A stretch of 64,000 nucleotides of DNA from NP936 sp002726085 (GCA_036012905.1 DASCQF010000037.1:1-64000); one strand, 5' to 3'; counted from the stretch's first letter, positions 1 to 8,920 are shown. Made by a program: numbers and translations. The notes: generated by a model from the letters alone, not told the origin.

Positions 1-1
1 T

Positions 2-103
2 TACACGCTGTCAGCCAAACCGTTCCAATGGACCTTCACGCGGCGCGACCTCACGGCGCTCCTCGCTCGGCTCCAACGCGGCGAGCACCAGTGGGCCGCC
101 TGA
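2..103 (+). CDS. C-terminal remnant of an IS630-like transposase (partial at window edge)
   Basis: The window opens inside a reading frame that starts upstream of base 1 and stops with TGA at 101-103. The 33 visible residues begin YTLSAKPFQWTFTRRDL, which resembles the extreme C-terminus of IS630-family DDE transposases, where a KPF-x-WT motif follows the catalytic domain. The DDE residues lie outside the window, so neither completeness nor activity can be judged. The M48 gene starts about 50 bases downstream. The family call rests on one short motif. Confidence 0.55.
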   Translation, partial: YTLSAKPFQWTFTRRDLTALLARLQRGEHQWAA

Positions 104-156
104 GAATACGTCACCGTAATTACGAAACGCAGTACTTAGCAACCCGTCAGACGCCC

Positions 157-1617
157 ATGAGTTCAGTGCGTCCTCACCATCCGTTCTCCTTGCTGGCGTT
201 GCTGCTGGTTCTCGCCGGTTGCTCGAGAAACCCGGTCACGGGCGATCGCGAGTTCGTGATGATGAGCGAGGCACAGGAGATCGCCATGGGGCGCGAATCC
301 GACGTCGAGATCCGTCGCCAGATGGGGCTCTACGAGGATGACGCCCTGCAGCAGTATGTCGAGGAGATCGGGCTCGAGATGGCCGCGCGGTCGCATCGTC
401 CTGAGCTGCCGTGGAGCTTCGCCATCGTCGACTCGCCGGCGGTCAACGCGTTTGCAGTTCCCGGTGGGTTCATCTACCTCACACGCGGCATCATGGCCTA
501 CCTCGGTGATGAGGCGGATCTGGCGGGGGTCATCGGGCACGAGATCGGTCACGTCACCGCACGCCACACCGTACAGGCCTACACCCGCGCGAGCGGCGCG
601 CAGCTCGGGCTGCTCGTCGGCAGCATCTTTTCGCCAGTCGCCCGTGCCGCCGGTGGACTGGCCGAGGGCGGTCTGGGCGTGCTCTTTCTCCGCTATGGGC
701 GCGATGCCGAGTTGCAGGCGGATCGGCTGGGTGCGGAGTATGCGGCGAACGCCGGATGGGATCCGACCGGCGTGCGGGACATGCTGTCGACCCTGTCTCG
801 GATCAGTGAAGGGTCGGACCGGCGCGGTGTGCCCGGCTGGCTGGCTACGCATCCCGAAGCGGGAGACCGCGTCGAGCGTGTTGGACCGACGCTCTCCGAG
901 TTGGGCGCGCAGTTGGACGTGGCCGAGTTGCGGGTGAATCGGCAAGGCTATCTCGACCGGCTCGACGGGATGGTCTACGGTGACAACCCCGACCAGGGGG
1001 TGGTGCGTGGCCGTGACTTTCTCCATCCAGAGCTCCGCTTCGCGCTGCGGTTTCCCGACGGGTGGGAAGTGCTGAACACCGAGACTCAGGTCGTGGCCCA
1101 ACGACCCGGCCAGGATGTGTATGTGCTGCTCCAGCTGGTGACCGACCCCGACACGCGAGATCTGGAGGCGCTAGCGGTTGACTCCATGCGGAGTGGCGGG
1201 TATCGCCAGGATTCCGGTGGCGAAACCACGGTCAACGGGCTCGACGCCTTTATCGGCACCTTCACGGCCGCGCGCGACAACGAGGTGCAGCCGCGGGCGC
1301 GTGTCGCCTACATCGACTATCAACGCTCCGTGTATGTGCTGGGCGGGCTGGCCGACGTCCAGGTCTATGACGAGGTGGAGTCGGCGTTCAATGAGACGAT
1401 TCGCAGTTTCCGATCCTTGAGCGCGGCCGAGGCCGAGGAGATCCGTCCGAATCGAATTCGCTTCTACACGGTGGCGGATGGCGACACCTGGCAGTCGATT
1501 GCCCAGGACGCGGGGCAAGGTATCGCCGCGTCGAACACGCTGGCCATCATGAATGGGTTCCCGGTGAACGAGCAGCCTCGGGCCGGGGACCGCATCAAGA
1601 TCGTGGTCGAGGGGTGA
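157..1617 (+). CDS. M48-family metalloprotease lipoprotein with LysM-like C-terminus
   Basis: The frame is open from base 28, but the ATG at 157 gives a proper lipoprotein signal: a hydrophobic stretch ending in LAGC with the lipidated Cys at residue 22. The zinc motif HEIGH is at residues 128-132, and the likely third ligand lies in DAELQADRLGAEY, as expected for the BepA/YfgC/HtpX-type M48 family. The last 50 residues (from RFYTVADGDTWQSIAQ) look like a LysM peptidoglycan-binding module. At 486 residues it is close in size to BepA-like proteases, which act on misassembled outer-membrane proteins in the periplasm. That role is inferred from family. The middle region (about residues 290-420) is less diagnostic. 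Confidence 0.9.
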   Translation: MSSVRPHHPFSLLALLLVLAGCSRNPVTGDREFVMMSEAQEIAMGRESDVEIRRQMGLYEDDALQQYVEEIGLEMAARSHRPELPWSFAIVDSPAVNAFAVPGGFIYLTRGIMAYLGDEADLAGVIGHEIGHVTARHTVQAYTRASGAQLGLLVGSIFSPVARAAGGLAEGGLGVLFLRYGRDAELQADRLGAEYAANAGWDPTGVRDMLSTLSRISEGSDRRGVPGWLATHPEAGDRVERVGPTLSELGAQLDVAELRVNRQGYLDRLDGMVYGDNPDQGVVRGRDFLHPELRFALRFPDGWEVLNTETQVVAQRPGQDVYVLLQLVTDPDTRDLEALAVDSMRSGGYRQDSGGETTVNGLDAFIGTFTAARDNEVQPRARVAYIDYQRSVYVLGGLADVQVYDEVESAFNETIRSFRSLSAAEAEEIRPNRIRFYTVADGDTWQSIAQDAGQGIAASNTLAIMNGFPVNEQPRAGDRIKIVVEG

Positions 1618-1627
1618 GGTTCGGACG

Positions 1628-2146
1628 TCAGGGAGTCTCGTCCACAACGCGGCGGGCGCCGAGAAACCGCCGGGACCAATAGCTCGAGCTCAGTCGCTCC
1701 ACCCGCACCTGCCCCCGTTCGGACGGGGCATGCACGAACTCATCCCCGCCAAGCGCCAGCCCCACATGCGACGCGCCCGGAGCGACCGTCGTGAAGAAGA
1801 GCAGGTCGCCCGGCTCGATCGCGTTCGGGTCGATGGCGCTGCCGACCCGATATTGTTGGGCCGCCAACCGCGGCAGCTCCACACCGTGCTCTCGAAAGAC
1901 ATGATACGTGAAGCCGCTGCAGTCGAACCCGGCAGGTGTCGAGCCGCCGTCTACGAACGGGACGCCGCGGAGATCGAGCGCGGTGGAGGTGATGGCATAG
2001 GGATCGGGCGGCCGCGTCGCGCTCACCCCCGTTGGCAGTCCGGGGACGCGGTTGGGCCGGGGAAACGGTGCTGGCACGGCACCGCTGCGTGACGCGCAGC
2101 CACCCGCCATCAGGAGAATCAGCAGGCACCAGAGGTATCGGCTCAT
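1628..2146 (-). CDS. NlpC/P60-family lipoprotein, probable cell-wall hydrolase
   Basis: The ATG at 2146 is preferred over the open frame back to 2317 because it yields a lipoprotein signal peptide ending MAGGC (Cys17). The mature part carries the NlpC/P60 triad: Cys76 in FDCSGF, His127 in SHVGLALGG and His139. A proline-rich linker joins it to the lipid anchor. At 172 residues it is a minimal single-domain member, expected to cleave peptide bonds in peptidoglycan stems from the inner face of the outer membrane. It converges with the M48 protease gene, with only 10 bases between the stops. Confidence 0.88.
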   Translation of the reverse strand: MSRYLWCLLILLMAGGCASRSGAVPAPFPRPNRVPGLPTGVSATRPPDPYAITSTALDLRGVPFVDGGSTPAGFDCSGFTYHVFREHGVELPRLAAQQYRVGSAIDPNAIEPGDLLFFTTVAPGASHVGLALGGDEFVHAPSERGQVRVERLSSSYWSRRFLGARRVVDETP

Positions 2147-2247
2147 GGTCACCTTATCGGCTTGACGCCAGCAAGACGGTAGCTCCATGATTTCGGGAAG
2201 CGTGTCGTAAGCTCTTCTTTCCCAATGTGTTACGCGATGTCTTTGGC

Positions 2248-2277
2248 TTGACACCGTGGTCGGCGCTCGGACACAAT
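2248..2277 (+). promoter_or_regulatory. Candidate sigma-70 promoter for the HNH gene
   Basis: A perfect TTGACA at 2248-2253 is followed after 18 bases by CACAAT at 2272-2277. The predicted start of transcription is about 10 bases before the HNH start codon at 2295, so the leader would be very short. Predicted from sequence only. Confidence 0.45.
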
Positions 2278-2294
2278 GCCAGCGGCTGCGATCG

Positions 2295-2828
2295 ATGGAG
2301 ACCACACTGTTGCTCAACGCGACCTACGAGCCTCTCAAGGTCGTGGACTGGCGAAAGGCGATCACCCTCTGGTGTCAGGGCAAGGTCGAGATCATTTCAG
2401 TCTACGAGCGTGAGGTGCACTCCGTCTCGCTCACGGTGAGGCTGCCGTCCGTGATCCGGCTGCTTCGGTATATCACCATCAAGCGCCACTTCAATCTGGT
2501 CCCGTTCTCGCGCGCCAACATCTACGCCCGTGACGAACATACCTGTCAATACTGTGGCCGGGCGATGCCGGTCGACACGCTCACACTCGACCATGTGGTC
2601 CCAGTGCGATACGGCGGCCGGAAGGACTGGGAGAATATTGCCACCTCGTGTGTCCACTGCAATCGGCGCAAGGGTGGCCGCACGCCGGCTGAGGCCGGTA
2701 TGAGACTGATGCGCGCACCGCGCCGGCCGGCACGACAGGCGACGGTGCGGATTGCCGTCGGCCTGCGTGAGGCACCCGAAAGCTGGCGAGACTATCTCTT
2801 CTGGAACGTCGAGCTGGACGAGTCGTGA
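2295..2828 (+). CDS. HNH endonuclease family protein
   Basis: The ATG at 2295 starts METTLLLNATYEPLKVV, the usual beginning of a widespread stand-alone bacterial HNH protein family. CxxC pairs at Cys84/Cys87 and Cys119/Cys122 form a structural zinc site around the HNH core, with His100 in LDHVVP, Asn114 in WENIA and Asn123 next to the last Cys. Length is 177 residues. The family is often chromosomal and solitary; its substrate is generally unknown. No phage or restriction genes accompany it here, so I do not assign a defence role. The open frame upstream to 2256 lacks family similarity. Confidence 0.88.
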   Translation: METTLLLNATYEPLKVVDWRKAITLWCQGKVEIISVYEREVHSVSLTVRLPSVIRLLRYITIKRHFNLVPFSRANIYARDEHTCQYCGRAMPVDTLTLDHVVPVRYGGRKDWENIATSCVHCNRRKGGRTPAEAGMRLMRAPRRPARQATVRIAVGLREAPESWRDYLFWNVELDES

Positions 2829-2889
2829 GCTTCGTCTCGAGCCCGCTTGCTGTTCCATGACCCCGGCCACGTAATCCGAACGGTCGTTC

Positions 2890-3897
2890 ATGTCCCAGCC
2901 GTTCAGCGGTTCCCGTATCGCATCGGTGCGTCCACTGGCGGCTGTCGCCGGCGGGCGAGTCACCATTCGGGGAAGCGAGATCTGGGGTGGGGGAGAGACC
3001 TTGCCCGAGGTCCTGATTGGCGACGTGGCGGCCCGGGTCGTCTATACGGATCGAGCGACGGTGGCGTGTCTCGTGCCAGGTGGTCTCGCCGGCGGCGCGA
3101 CGCCAGTCCGTCTCGCCACTGCACCGGGTGAGACCGCGTTTCTCAACGTCGGGCTACCGGTGGCGACCGGTGTGCACCAGGTGGACAGCCCGGTGTTCGG
3201 CAGTGACGGCACGCTGTATCTCACCTTCAGCGGTGCTCGCGGCGATCAGTCGCCGGTGTCCGTCTTTCGTGTCGACCGAGACGGGGTCCGCGAGCCGTTT
3301 GCCTCCGGCATCAGGAACCCGACATCGATGGCCTTCGACCCGAGCGGCCGGCTGCATGTCTCGAGCCGGTTCGACGGCACCGTGTTCGCCATCGATGCCG
3401 AGGGACGCACCGAACAGGTGGCCACCGACCTGGGGGTGGCGAGTGGGCTGGCGTTCGATGGGGACGGCACGCTGTATGTCGGAGATCGGTCGGGGACCAT
3501 TCTTCGGGTTACGTCCTCGTCGCAGGTCTCGTCGTTTGCCACACTCCCCCCGAGTGTGGCGGCGTTCCACCTCGCAATGGCCCCGACGGGCGACCTCTAT
3601 GTCACGGCGCCAACGCTGTCTACCCGCGACACCGTGTATCGCGTCGACCGTGGCGGGAACGTGACCCCCGTGATCTGCCGATTTGGACGACCGCAGGGAC
3701 TCGCGTTCGATGCGCGGGGGGCGCTGTACGTGGTGGAGGCGCTGGCCGGCGCCAGCGGGTTGTATCGCGTTCGGGAGGATGGCGACACCGAACACGTCGT
3801 GGCGGCCCCGTCTCTTGTCGGCGTGGCGTTCGACCCCAGGGCTGGCGCGGTGGTGGTCTCCGACGATACCGCGTATCGGTTCGACGACTTGCCGTGA
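2890..3897 (+). CDS. IPT/TIG-domain plus NHL/SMP-30-like beta-propeller protein
   Basis: Residues 10-90 (GGRVTIRGSEIW, then LPEVLIGDVAARVVYTD) look like an IPT/TIG immunoglobulin-like fold. Residues 95-335 contain repeated blades of the type GLAFDGDGTLYVGDR, SMAFDPSGRLHV and GLAFDARGALYVVE, as in NHL or SMP-30/gluconolactonase propellers. I see about five to six blades. No signal peptide or membrane segment is visible, which is unusual because IPT domains are mostly extracellular. No catalytic residues can be assigned. It stands alone between the HNH gene and uvrA. The domain fold is well supported, the function is not. Confidence 0.7.
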   Translation: MSQPFSGSRIASVRPLAAVAGGRVTIRGSEIWGGGETLPEVLIGDVAARVVYTDRATVACLVPGGLAGGATPVRLATAPGETAFLNVGLPVATGVHQVDSPVFGSDGTLYLTFSGARGDQSPVSVFRVDRDGVREPFASGIRNPTSMAFDPSGRLHVSSRFDGTVFAIDAEGRTEQVATDLGVASGLAFDGDGTLYVGDRSGTILRVTSSSQVSSFATLPPSVAAFHLAMAPTGDLYVTAPTLSTRDTVYRVDRGGNVTPVICRFGRPQGLAFDARGALYVVEALAGASGLYRVREDGDTEHVVAAPSLVGVAFDPRAGAVVVSDDTAYRFDDLP

Positions 3898-4060
3898 GCT
3901 GTGTGTGGGGCGGGGGGGGGGCAGCCCGCACGACTCGCGACCTCCTGCGCCCAGGAGCGCGTGGTAACATCGCGAGTTTGGACCAGCGGCGAACAGGCGC
4001 GCCTGGGGTAGCGGCGGTCGCCTCCCGACACTCTCCGAGTGGCTCAGCTGTTCCTCTGTC

Positions 4061-6916
4061 ATGGCTCACGACCGCATCGAGGTGCGCGGCGCCCGCGTTC
4101 ACAACCTGAAGAGCGTCGATGTCAGCCTGCCGCGTGAACGTCTGATCGTCGTCACGGGGCTGTCCGGGTCCGGCAAGTCCTCGCTCGCCTTTGACACGAT
4201 CTACGCCGAAGGGCAGCGTCGCTACGTCGAGTCGCTGTCAGCCTATGCGCGGCAGTTTCTCGAGCAGGTGGAGAAGCCCGATGTCGATCTGATCGACGGG
4301 CTCTCACCGGCCATCTCGATCGAGCAGAAGACCACCGGCTCCAACCCGCGATCGACCGTCGGGACGGTGACCGAGATCTACGACTATCTCCGGCTCCTCT
4401 TCGCCCATGTCGGCGTGCTGCACTGTCCCGACTGCGACAAGCCGATCACCAGCCAGTCGGTGGACCGCATCGTCGACATGGTCTTGCTGGGTCCCACCGA
4501 CGAACGGATCAACGTGTTGGCGCCCATCGTGCGCGGGCGCAAGGGTGAGTTCAAGAAGGTCCTAGAAGCCTTGCGGGCGCGGGGGTTCACGAAGGTCCGG
4601 GTGGACGGGGAGATCCGGTCGCTTGATCGGGATCTGAAGCTCGAGCGTCGCCGCAACCATGATGTCGAGGTGCTCGTGGATCGGTTGGTCATCCGTTCTG
4701 GCGTGGAGCGGCGCCTGCGGAACGCAATCGACCTGGCTCTGGAGCTCGCCGACGACGTTGTAATCATCAACACGCTCGGGGGGGGCGACCGGCTGTTCTC
4801 TCGGAAACTCGCGTGTGTCGATTGTGGCATCAGCGTGCCGGAGCGTACGCCGCGCGTGTTCTCGTTCAACTCTCCGCAGGGAGCCTGCCGTGTCTGCCAG
4901 GGGCTCGGCGCGATCGACGACTTCGACCCTGCCCGGATCGTGCCTGACGGCGGGAAGTCCCTCAACGATGGTGCGATCTCACCGTGGGCCGCCGGTGATG
5001 CGAAGCTGGTCAAGGTGGCGCTCTCCGGACTCAGCCGGCACTTCGGCATCGATCTCGACACGCCCTTCGACCGCTTGCCCCGCAAGCAGCGGCAGGTGCT
5101 CCTGCACGGTCCGGCGCCGGCAAGAAAGCGCTCGGTAGACACCGCGAAACGGACGACCCGCACCACGCGTGTGAAGGCGCCCTTCGGTCGCGACTTCGAG
5201 GGGATTCTTCCCAACCTGCGCCGCCGCTTCAATACCGGGAGCTGGTCGCAGCAGGAGCTGCTCGAGCCGCTTCGGTCGTTGCAGAGCTGTCCCGGCTGTC
5301 TGGGGGAGCGTTTGCGTCCAGAGAGTCGCGCTGTGCGGATGAAAGGGCGCACGATCGCCGACTTCGTGAATCTTCCAATCGCCGAGGCGGTCGACGTCTT
5401 TGGGGCAATCGAGTTCTCGGTGCGTGAGACCCTGGTGGCCGGGCGGGTTCTGCGCGAAATCTGCGACCGACTGGGATTTCTCAACGACGTCGGAGTCGGC
5501 TATCTCACCCTGGCGCGGAGCGCCGCGTCGTTGTCGGGCGGCGAAGGCCAGCGGATACGACTGGCGACGCAGATCGGCGCGAACCTGACCGGGGTCCTGT
5601 ATGTGCTCGACGAGCCCTCGATAGGGCTGCACCAGCGTGACAATCGCCTGCTGCTCTCGACGTTGGCCAGGCTACGGGATCTTGGCAACACGGTCGTCGT
5701 GGTCGAGCATGACGAGGAGACGATCAGGGCGGCGGATTACGTGGTCGATCTTGGGCCGGGAGCAGGCGAGCATGGTGGCGAAGTGATCTTCCAGGGTAGC
5801 CCTGCGGAGCTGCTGGCCGATGGCCATCACTCGATGACCGGTCGCTATCTGCGGGGGGAGCGCGCGATTCCCCTCCCGTCGGCTCGCAGGGCGCCTCATC
5901 GCGGCGAGCTGGTCATTCGCGGCGCGCAGGCGAACAATCTCAAGGACATCGATGTTGCCATACCGCTCGGGCTGCTGACTGCCGTGACCGGGGTCAGTGG
6001 GTCCGGAAAATCGACTCTCGTCAACGACATCCTCTATCGGGCGCTGGCGCGGGATCTCTACCGGGCGGTCGAGCCCCCTGGGACGCACCGTGGCATCGAT
6101 GGCGCCGACCTCGTGGACAAGGTGATCCAGATCGACCAGTCCGCAATCGGACGTACGCCGCGGTCGAACCCCGCCACCTACACCGGGCTGTTTACGTTCA
6201 TCCGCGAGCTGTTCGCGATGTTGCCCGACGCACGGGCGCGTGGGTATCGGCCGGGCCGGTTCTCGTTCAATGTCAAGGGCGGCCGCTGCGAGACGTGCCA
6301 AGGTGACGGCGTCATCGCGATCGAAATGCATTTCCTGCCTGACGTCTATGTGACCTGTGAGCACTGCAAGAGCCGGCGATACAATCGAGAGACACTCGAA
6401 ATCCGGTATCGTGGCGCCTCGATCGCGGATGTGCTCGAGCTGACCGTCGACCAGGCGATGCCGTTGCTCGAGAACGTGCCGTCAATCGCGACCAAGCTTC
6501 GCACGTTGCAAGAGGTTGGCCTGGGGTACATCGCGCTCGGGCAGTCGGCGACCACCCTGTCCGGTGGCGAGGCTCAGCGTGTGAAGCTGGCCAAGGAGTT
6601 GTCACGTCGCAGCACGGGCCGTACCGTCTACATCCTGGACGAGCCGACGACCGGTCTGCATTTCGAGGACACGAGAAAACTGCTCGATGTGCTGCGGCAA
6701 CTGGTGGATCAGGGCAACACCGTCGTCGTGATCGAGCACCAGCTCGATGTGATCAAGACGGCTGACCATGTCATCGATCTCGGCCCAGAGGGCGGCGATG
6801 GTGGGGGCCGGCTCGTGGCGACCGGTACCCCAGAGGAGGTCGCCGCCGTGACCGATTCGGTGACCGGACAATGCCTGATCAACTTTGTACAGCGAGCAGA
6901 AAATCTGTCCAAGTAG
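4061..6916 (+). CDS. uvrA: UvrABC excinuclease subunit A
   Basis: UvrA is the damage-recognition ATPase of nucleotide excision repair; it loads UvrB at lesions. The 951-residue product has the duplicated ABC layout: Walker A GLSGSGKS at residues 33-40 and a second near 644-652, signature motifs LSGGEGQR (about 490) and LSGGEAQR (about 833). CxxC zinc modules start at about residue 252 (CVDC...CRVC) and 743 (CETC...CEHC). Length and order match ordinary UvrA. It is transcribed alone, and the SOS-type control typical of the gene was not recognisable upstream. Confidence 0.98.
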   Translation: MAHDRIEVRGARVHNLKSVDVSLPRERLIVVTGLSGSGKSSLAFDTIYAEGQRRYVESLSAYARQFLEQVEKPDVDLIDGLSPAISIEQKTTGSNPRSTVGTVTEIYDYLRLLFAHVGVLHCPDCDKPITSQSVDRIVDMVLLGPTDERINVLAPIVRGRKGEFKKVLEALRARGFTKVRVDGEIRSLDRDLKLERRRNHDVEVLVDRLVIRSGVERRLRNAIDLALELADDVVIINTLGGGDRLFSRKLACVDCGISVPERTPRVFSFNSPQGACRVCQGLGAIDDFDPARIVPDGGKSLNDGAISPWAAGDAKLVKVALSGLSRHFGIDLDTPFDRLPRKQRQVLLHGPAPARKRSVDTAKRTTRTTRVKAPFGRDFEGILPNLRRRFNTGSWSQQELLEPLRSLQSCPGCLGERLRPESRAVRMKGRTIADFVNLPIAEAVDVFGAIEFSVRETLVAGRVLREICDRLGFLNDVGVGYLTLARSAASLSGGEGQRIRLATQIGANLTGVLYVLDEPSIGLHQRDNRLLLSTLARLRDLGNTVVVVEHDEETIRAADYVVDLGPGAGEHGGEVIFQGSPAELLADGHHSMTGRYLRGERAIPLPSARRAPHRGELVIRGAQANNLKDIDVAIPLGLLTAVTGVSGSGKSTLVNDILYRALARDLYRAVEPPGTHRGIDGADLVDKVIQIDQSAIGRTPRSNPATYTGLFTFIRELFAMLPDARARGYRPGRFSFNVKGGRCETCQGDGVIAIEMHFLPDVYVTCEHCKSRRYNRETLEIRYRGASIADVLELTVDQAMPLLENVPSIATKLRTLQEVGLGYIALGQSATTLSGGEAQRVKLAKELSRRSTGRTVYILDEPTTGLHFEDTRKLLDVLRQLVDQGNTVVVIEHQLDVIKTADHVIDLGPEGGDGGGRLVATGTPEEVAAVTDSVTGQCLINFVQRAENLSK

Positions 6917-7002
6917 CTGACAACAAGACCGTTATGTGGTACAACAGCCACACTTATGGCAAGTTTTGGTGTGTCTGTTTAGCCACAATGCGTGGAAGGC
7001 AG

Positions 7003-7032
7003 TTGTCTGTCATTTTCAAAAAATCATATAAG
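7003..7032 (+). promoter_or_regulatory. Candidate promoter in AT-rich region upstream of lpxC
   Basis: The 204 bases between uvrA and lpxC are strikingly AT-rich for this genome, including an alternating AT run at about 7038-7051. Within it TTGTCT (7003-7008) and TATAAG (7027-7032) are separated by 18 bases. It is the best sigma-70-like match in the gap. Predicted only. Confidence 0.4.
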
Positions 7033-7138
7033 TAGTTGATATATATATATTTGCGTATGTTCGTATTCGTTGTTGTCAATCGGTACAGGTCTTGCTTAGC
7101 CTTCGGCGGTAGCTAGCTCTTTGGGGGTATGCCGGTCT

Positions 7139-8056
7139 GTGACTGACGCTCAGCACACCATTCGACGCTCTGTCTCTTGCTCCGGAATCGGTTTGCATTC
7201 CGGTCAGAAAGTCACGCTGTCATTGAAGCCGGCTCGTGCCGGCTCCGGCATCCGGTTCCGCCGGGCCGACCTGGGTGGCGTTGAGATACCGGCTACCGTC
7301 GACAATGTCGATCGCCTTCACTACGCCACCGGCCTGGCGCGGGACGCCGGGACCGTCGAGACGGTGGAGCACCTGCTTGCGGCGCTAGTCAGCCTCGGTG
7401 TGGACAACGTCATCGTCGAGCTGAACCAGGCCGAAGTGCCGATCATGGACGGCAGTGCGGCGTCGTTCGTCTATCTGGTGCACGAGGCCGGGCTGAAGCG
7501 GCTGACCCGGCCACGCCACTATCTCAAAGTGCTGCGGCCGGTGTCGTTGTCGCGTGGCGACAAGCGGATCGCGTTGTATCCGTCCGATCACTTCAAGGTC
7601 ACCTACAGCATCTGCTTCGACCATCCGCTGCTGCGTCATATGACCCACACGCTGCAGGTCACGCAGGAGTCGTTCATCGACGAGATCGCACCTGCCCGCA
7701 CGTTTGGCTTCCTCAAGGAAGTCGAGACGTTGCGTCAAAGAGGTCTGGCTATCGGTGGGTCGCTCGACAACGCTATCGTGTTGGGCGAGACCGGCATCTT
7801 GAACAATTCGCTCCGGTTCGAAGATGAGTTCGTCCGCCACAAGATCCTCGACGCGATTGGCGACCTCGCGCTGGTGGGGTATCCCGTCATCGGACATCTC
7901 GTGGCGCACCGGGGTGGGCACGAGCTGCACGCCGCGTTTGCCGAGAAGGTCCTTCAGGAGTCGGATGCATGGCGGGTTGTCGAGTCGCCGGCCGTTGACG
8001 GTGTTCCGGTTAATGCCCCGGCCCCTGCAAAGGCCCCCACCGTCGTCACCAACTGA
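7139..8056 (+). CDS. lpxC: UDP-3-O-acyl-N-acetylglucosamine deacetylase
   Basis: LpxC catalyses the committed step of lipid A synthesis, so the organism makes lipopolysaccharide or a related lipid A. I chose the GTG at 7139, giving MTDAQHTIRR and the usual distance to GIGLHSG; a TTG at 7121 is also possible. Zinc ligands are His78 (VEHLLAAL), His234 and Asp238 (HKILDAIGD), and the catalytic His261 is in HRGGHELH. Length is 305 residues, as in typical LpxC, with a proline/alanine-rich tail of about 20 residues. It is a single-gene unit with no other lpx genes nearby. Confidence 0.96.
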   Translation: MTDAQHTIRRSVSCSGIGLHSGQKVTLSLKPARAGSGIRFRRADLGGVEIPATVDNVDRLHYATGLARDAGTVETVEHLLAALVSLGVDNVIVELNQAEVPIMDGSAASFVYLVHEAGLKRLTRPRHYLKVLRPVSLSRGDKRIALYPSDHFKVTYSICFDHPLLRHMTHTLQVTQESFIDEIAPARTFGFLKEVETLRQRGLAIGGSLDNAIVLGETGILNNSLRFEDEFVRHKILDAIGDLALVGYPVIGHLVAHRGGHELHAAFAEKVLQESDAWRVVESPAVDGVPVNAPAPAKAPTVVTN

Positions 8057-8091
8057 TCCGCCTTCGCCAAGACGTCGGCCGACAGGCCGGC
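8057..8091. repeat. Dispersed hairpin element after lpxC
   Basis: Directly after the lpxC stop lies TCCGCCTTCGCC, an imperfect dyad with GGCCGACAGGC about 14 bases on. A close relative with a perfect TCCGCC/GGCGGA stem is at 62144-62175. It could act as a terminator. The rest of the gap to 8307 holds no gene I can support. Confidence 0.4.
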
Positions 8092-8307
8092 TTGCTTCCG
8101 CCTTCTTCGAGTACACCCCCTACCAAGCCACGAGCAGTGCGCTCGTCTCACCCGGCCCGACGGTCGATGGGAACCCATGCCCGGGCTTGGTCGCGGTCGG
8201 CGCAGCCGCAGGCGACCCGTCCGTCACAGGTCAGAACCAGGGTGGTCCGCGGCCAGGAACAGGTGAATCGAGTCGCCAGGTGGTTCAGCGACATGAGTGG
8301 ACGTCGG

Positions 8308-8577
8308 TCACGGTTGCTGCGTCAGCTTCCGCATGTAGGCGCCGAGCCGTTCGTTCTCATAGGTCACGGTATTCAGGAAGAGGCTCTCGACCAGATAAGT
8401 GCGACGCTCCTCCTCGGTCATCTGGTCGAGCAGGTGGTTCACCTCCCGAACCGTGTCTTCGAACGTGCGTTCGAGGGCATAGCGCGTGTTCAACTCTTTG
8501 TAGAGCGCCTCGAGTACGGCGAGAAGGTCTCCATCGAGTGGAATCGCGGTACCGCTCATCGTTGTGATGTTGTGCAT
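8308..8577 (-). CDS. Small helical protein of unknown function, downstream of STAS gene
   Basis: Start at ATG 8577, one base after the stop of the STAS gene, which indicates translational coupling. The 89-residue product is predicted to be mostly alpha-helical and charged, without signal peptide, membrane segment or zinc motif. I do not recognise the family. Its tight position behind an ECF sigma factor and an anti-sigma antagonist suggests a partner or output of that regulatory module (inference). A longer frame starting at 8619 would overlap the STAS gene and is less likely. Confidence 0.65.
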   Translation of the reverse strand: MHNITTMSGTAIPLDGDLLAVLEALYKELNTRYALERTFEDTVREVNHLLDQMTEEERRTYLVESLFLNTVTYENERLGAYMRKLTQQP

Positions 8578-8578
8578 G

Positions 8579-8920
8579 TCACACCCCAAAGCTCTCGAGT
8601 GCGCTTTGCTCGTCCCCATGAATCTCGATGAACTGCTGCGCGCCGGTCATGGTCAGCATGGTCTCGACCCGTTTCTGGACGCTCGAAAGCTTCAGCGCGC
8701 CGCCGGCGGCGGCAGCCTGGCGATGCAGGTCCATCAGACACCCGATCGACGCGCTGTCGACGTAGACGACCGGGGACAGATCGATCAACACCTTGCGCTC
8801 GTCGTTCTTGACCAACGCCGTCACGGCGTCGGCAAACTCGGAGAGCAACGGATACATCAGCCTCGTTTCGCCGACGCGGACGATGACGACCCCGTCGGTG
8901 TGCTCGGTGGTCAGCTTCAT
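8579..8920 (-). CDS. STAS-domain protein, anti-sigma factor antagonist type
   Basis: A 113-residue single STAS domain resembling SpoIIAA/RsbV. The strand pattern VVIVRVGETRL, VLIDLSPVVYVDSASIG and LKLSSVQKRV is typical, and a Ser in the DSASIG loop occupies the position phosphorylated in family members. Such proteins release sigma factors by binding an anti-sigma kinase. No kinase of that type is in the window. A strong ribosome site (AGGGGGA) sits before the ATG. It lies 25 bases after the sigma gene and one base before the small helical protein, so the three are probably one operon. Confidence 0.88.
   Translation of the reverse strand: MKLTTEHTDGVVIVRVGETRLMYPLLSEFADAVTALVKNDERKVLIDLSPVVYVDSASIGCLMDLHRQAAAAGGALKLSSVQKRVETMLTMTGAQQFIEIHGDEQSALESFGV

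Noticed and set aside
2295..2828. HNH nuclease as part of a defence or phage module
   Set aside because: Neighbours are a cell-wall hydrolase, a propeller protein and uvrA; no restriction, toxin or phage genes.
3912..3921. G10 tract in the intergenic region before uvrA as a phase-variable switch
   Set aside because: It is 140 bases from the uvrA start, outside any recognisable promoter spacer, so no mechanism is apparent.
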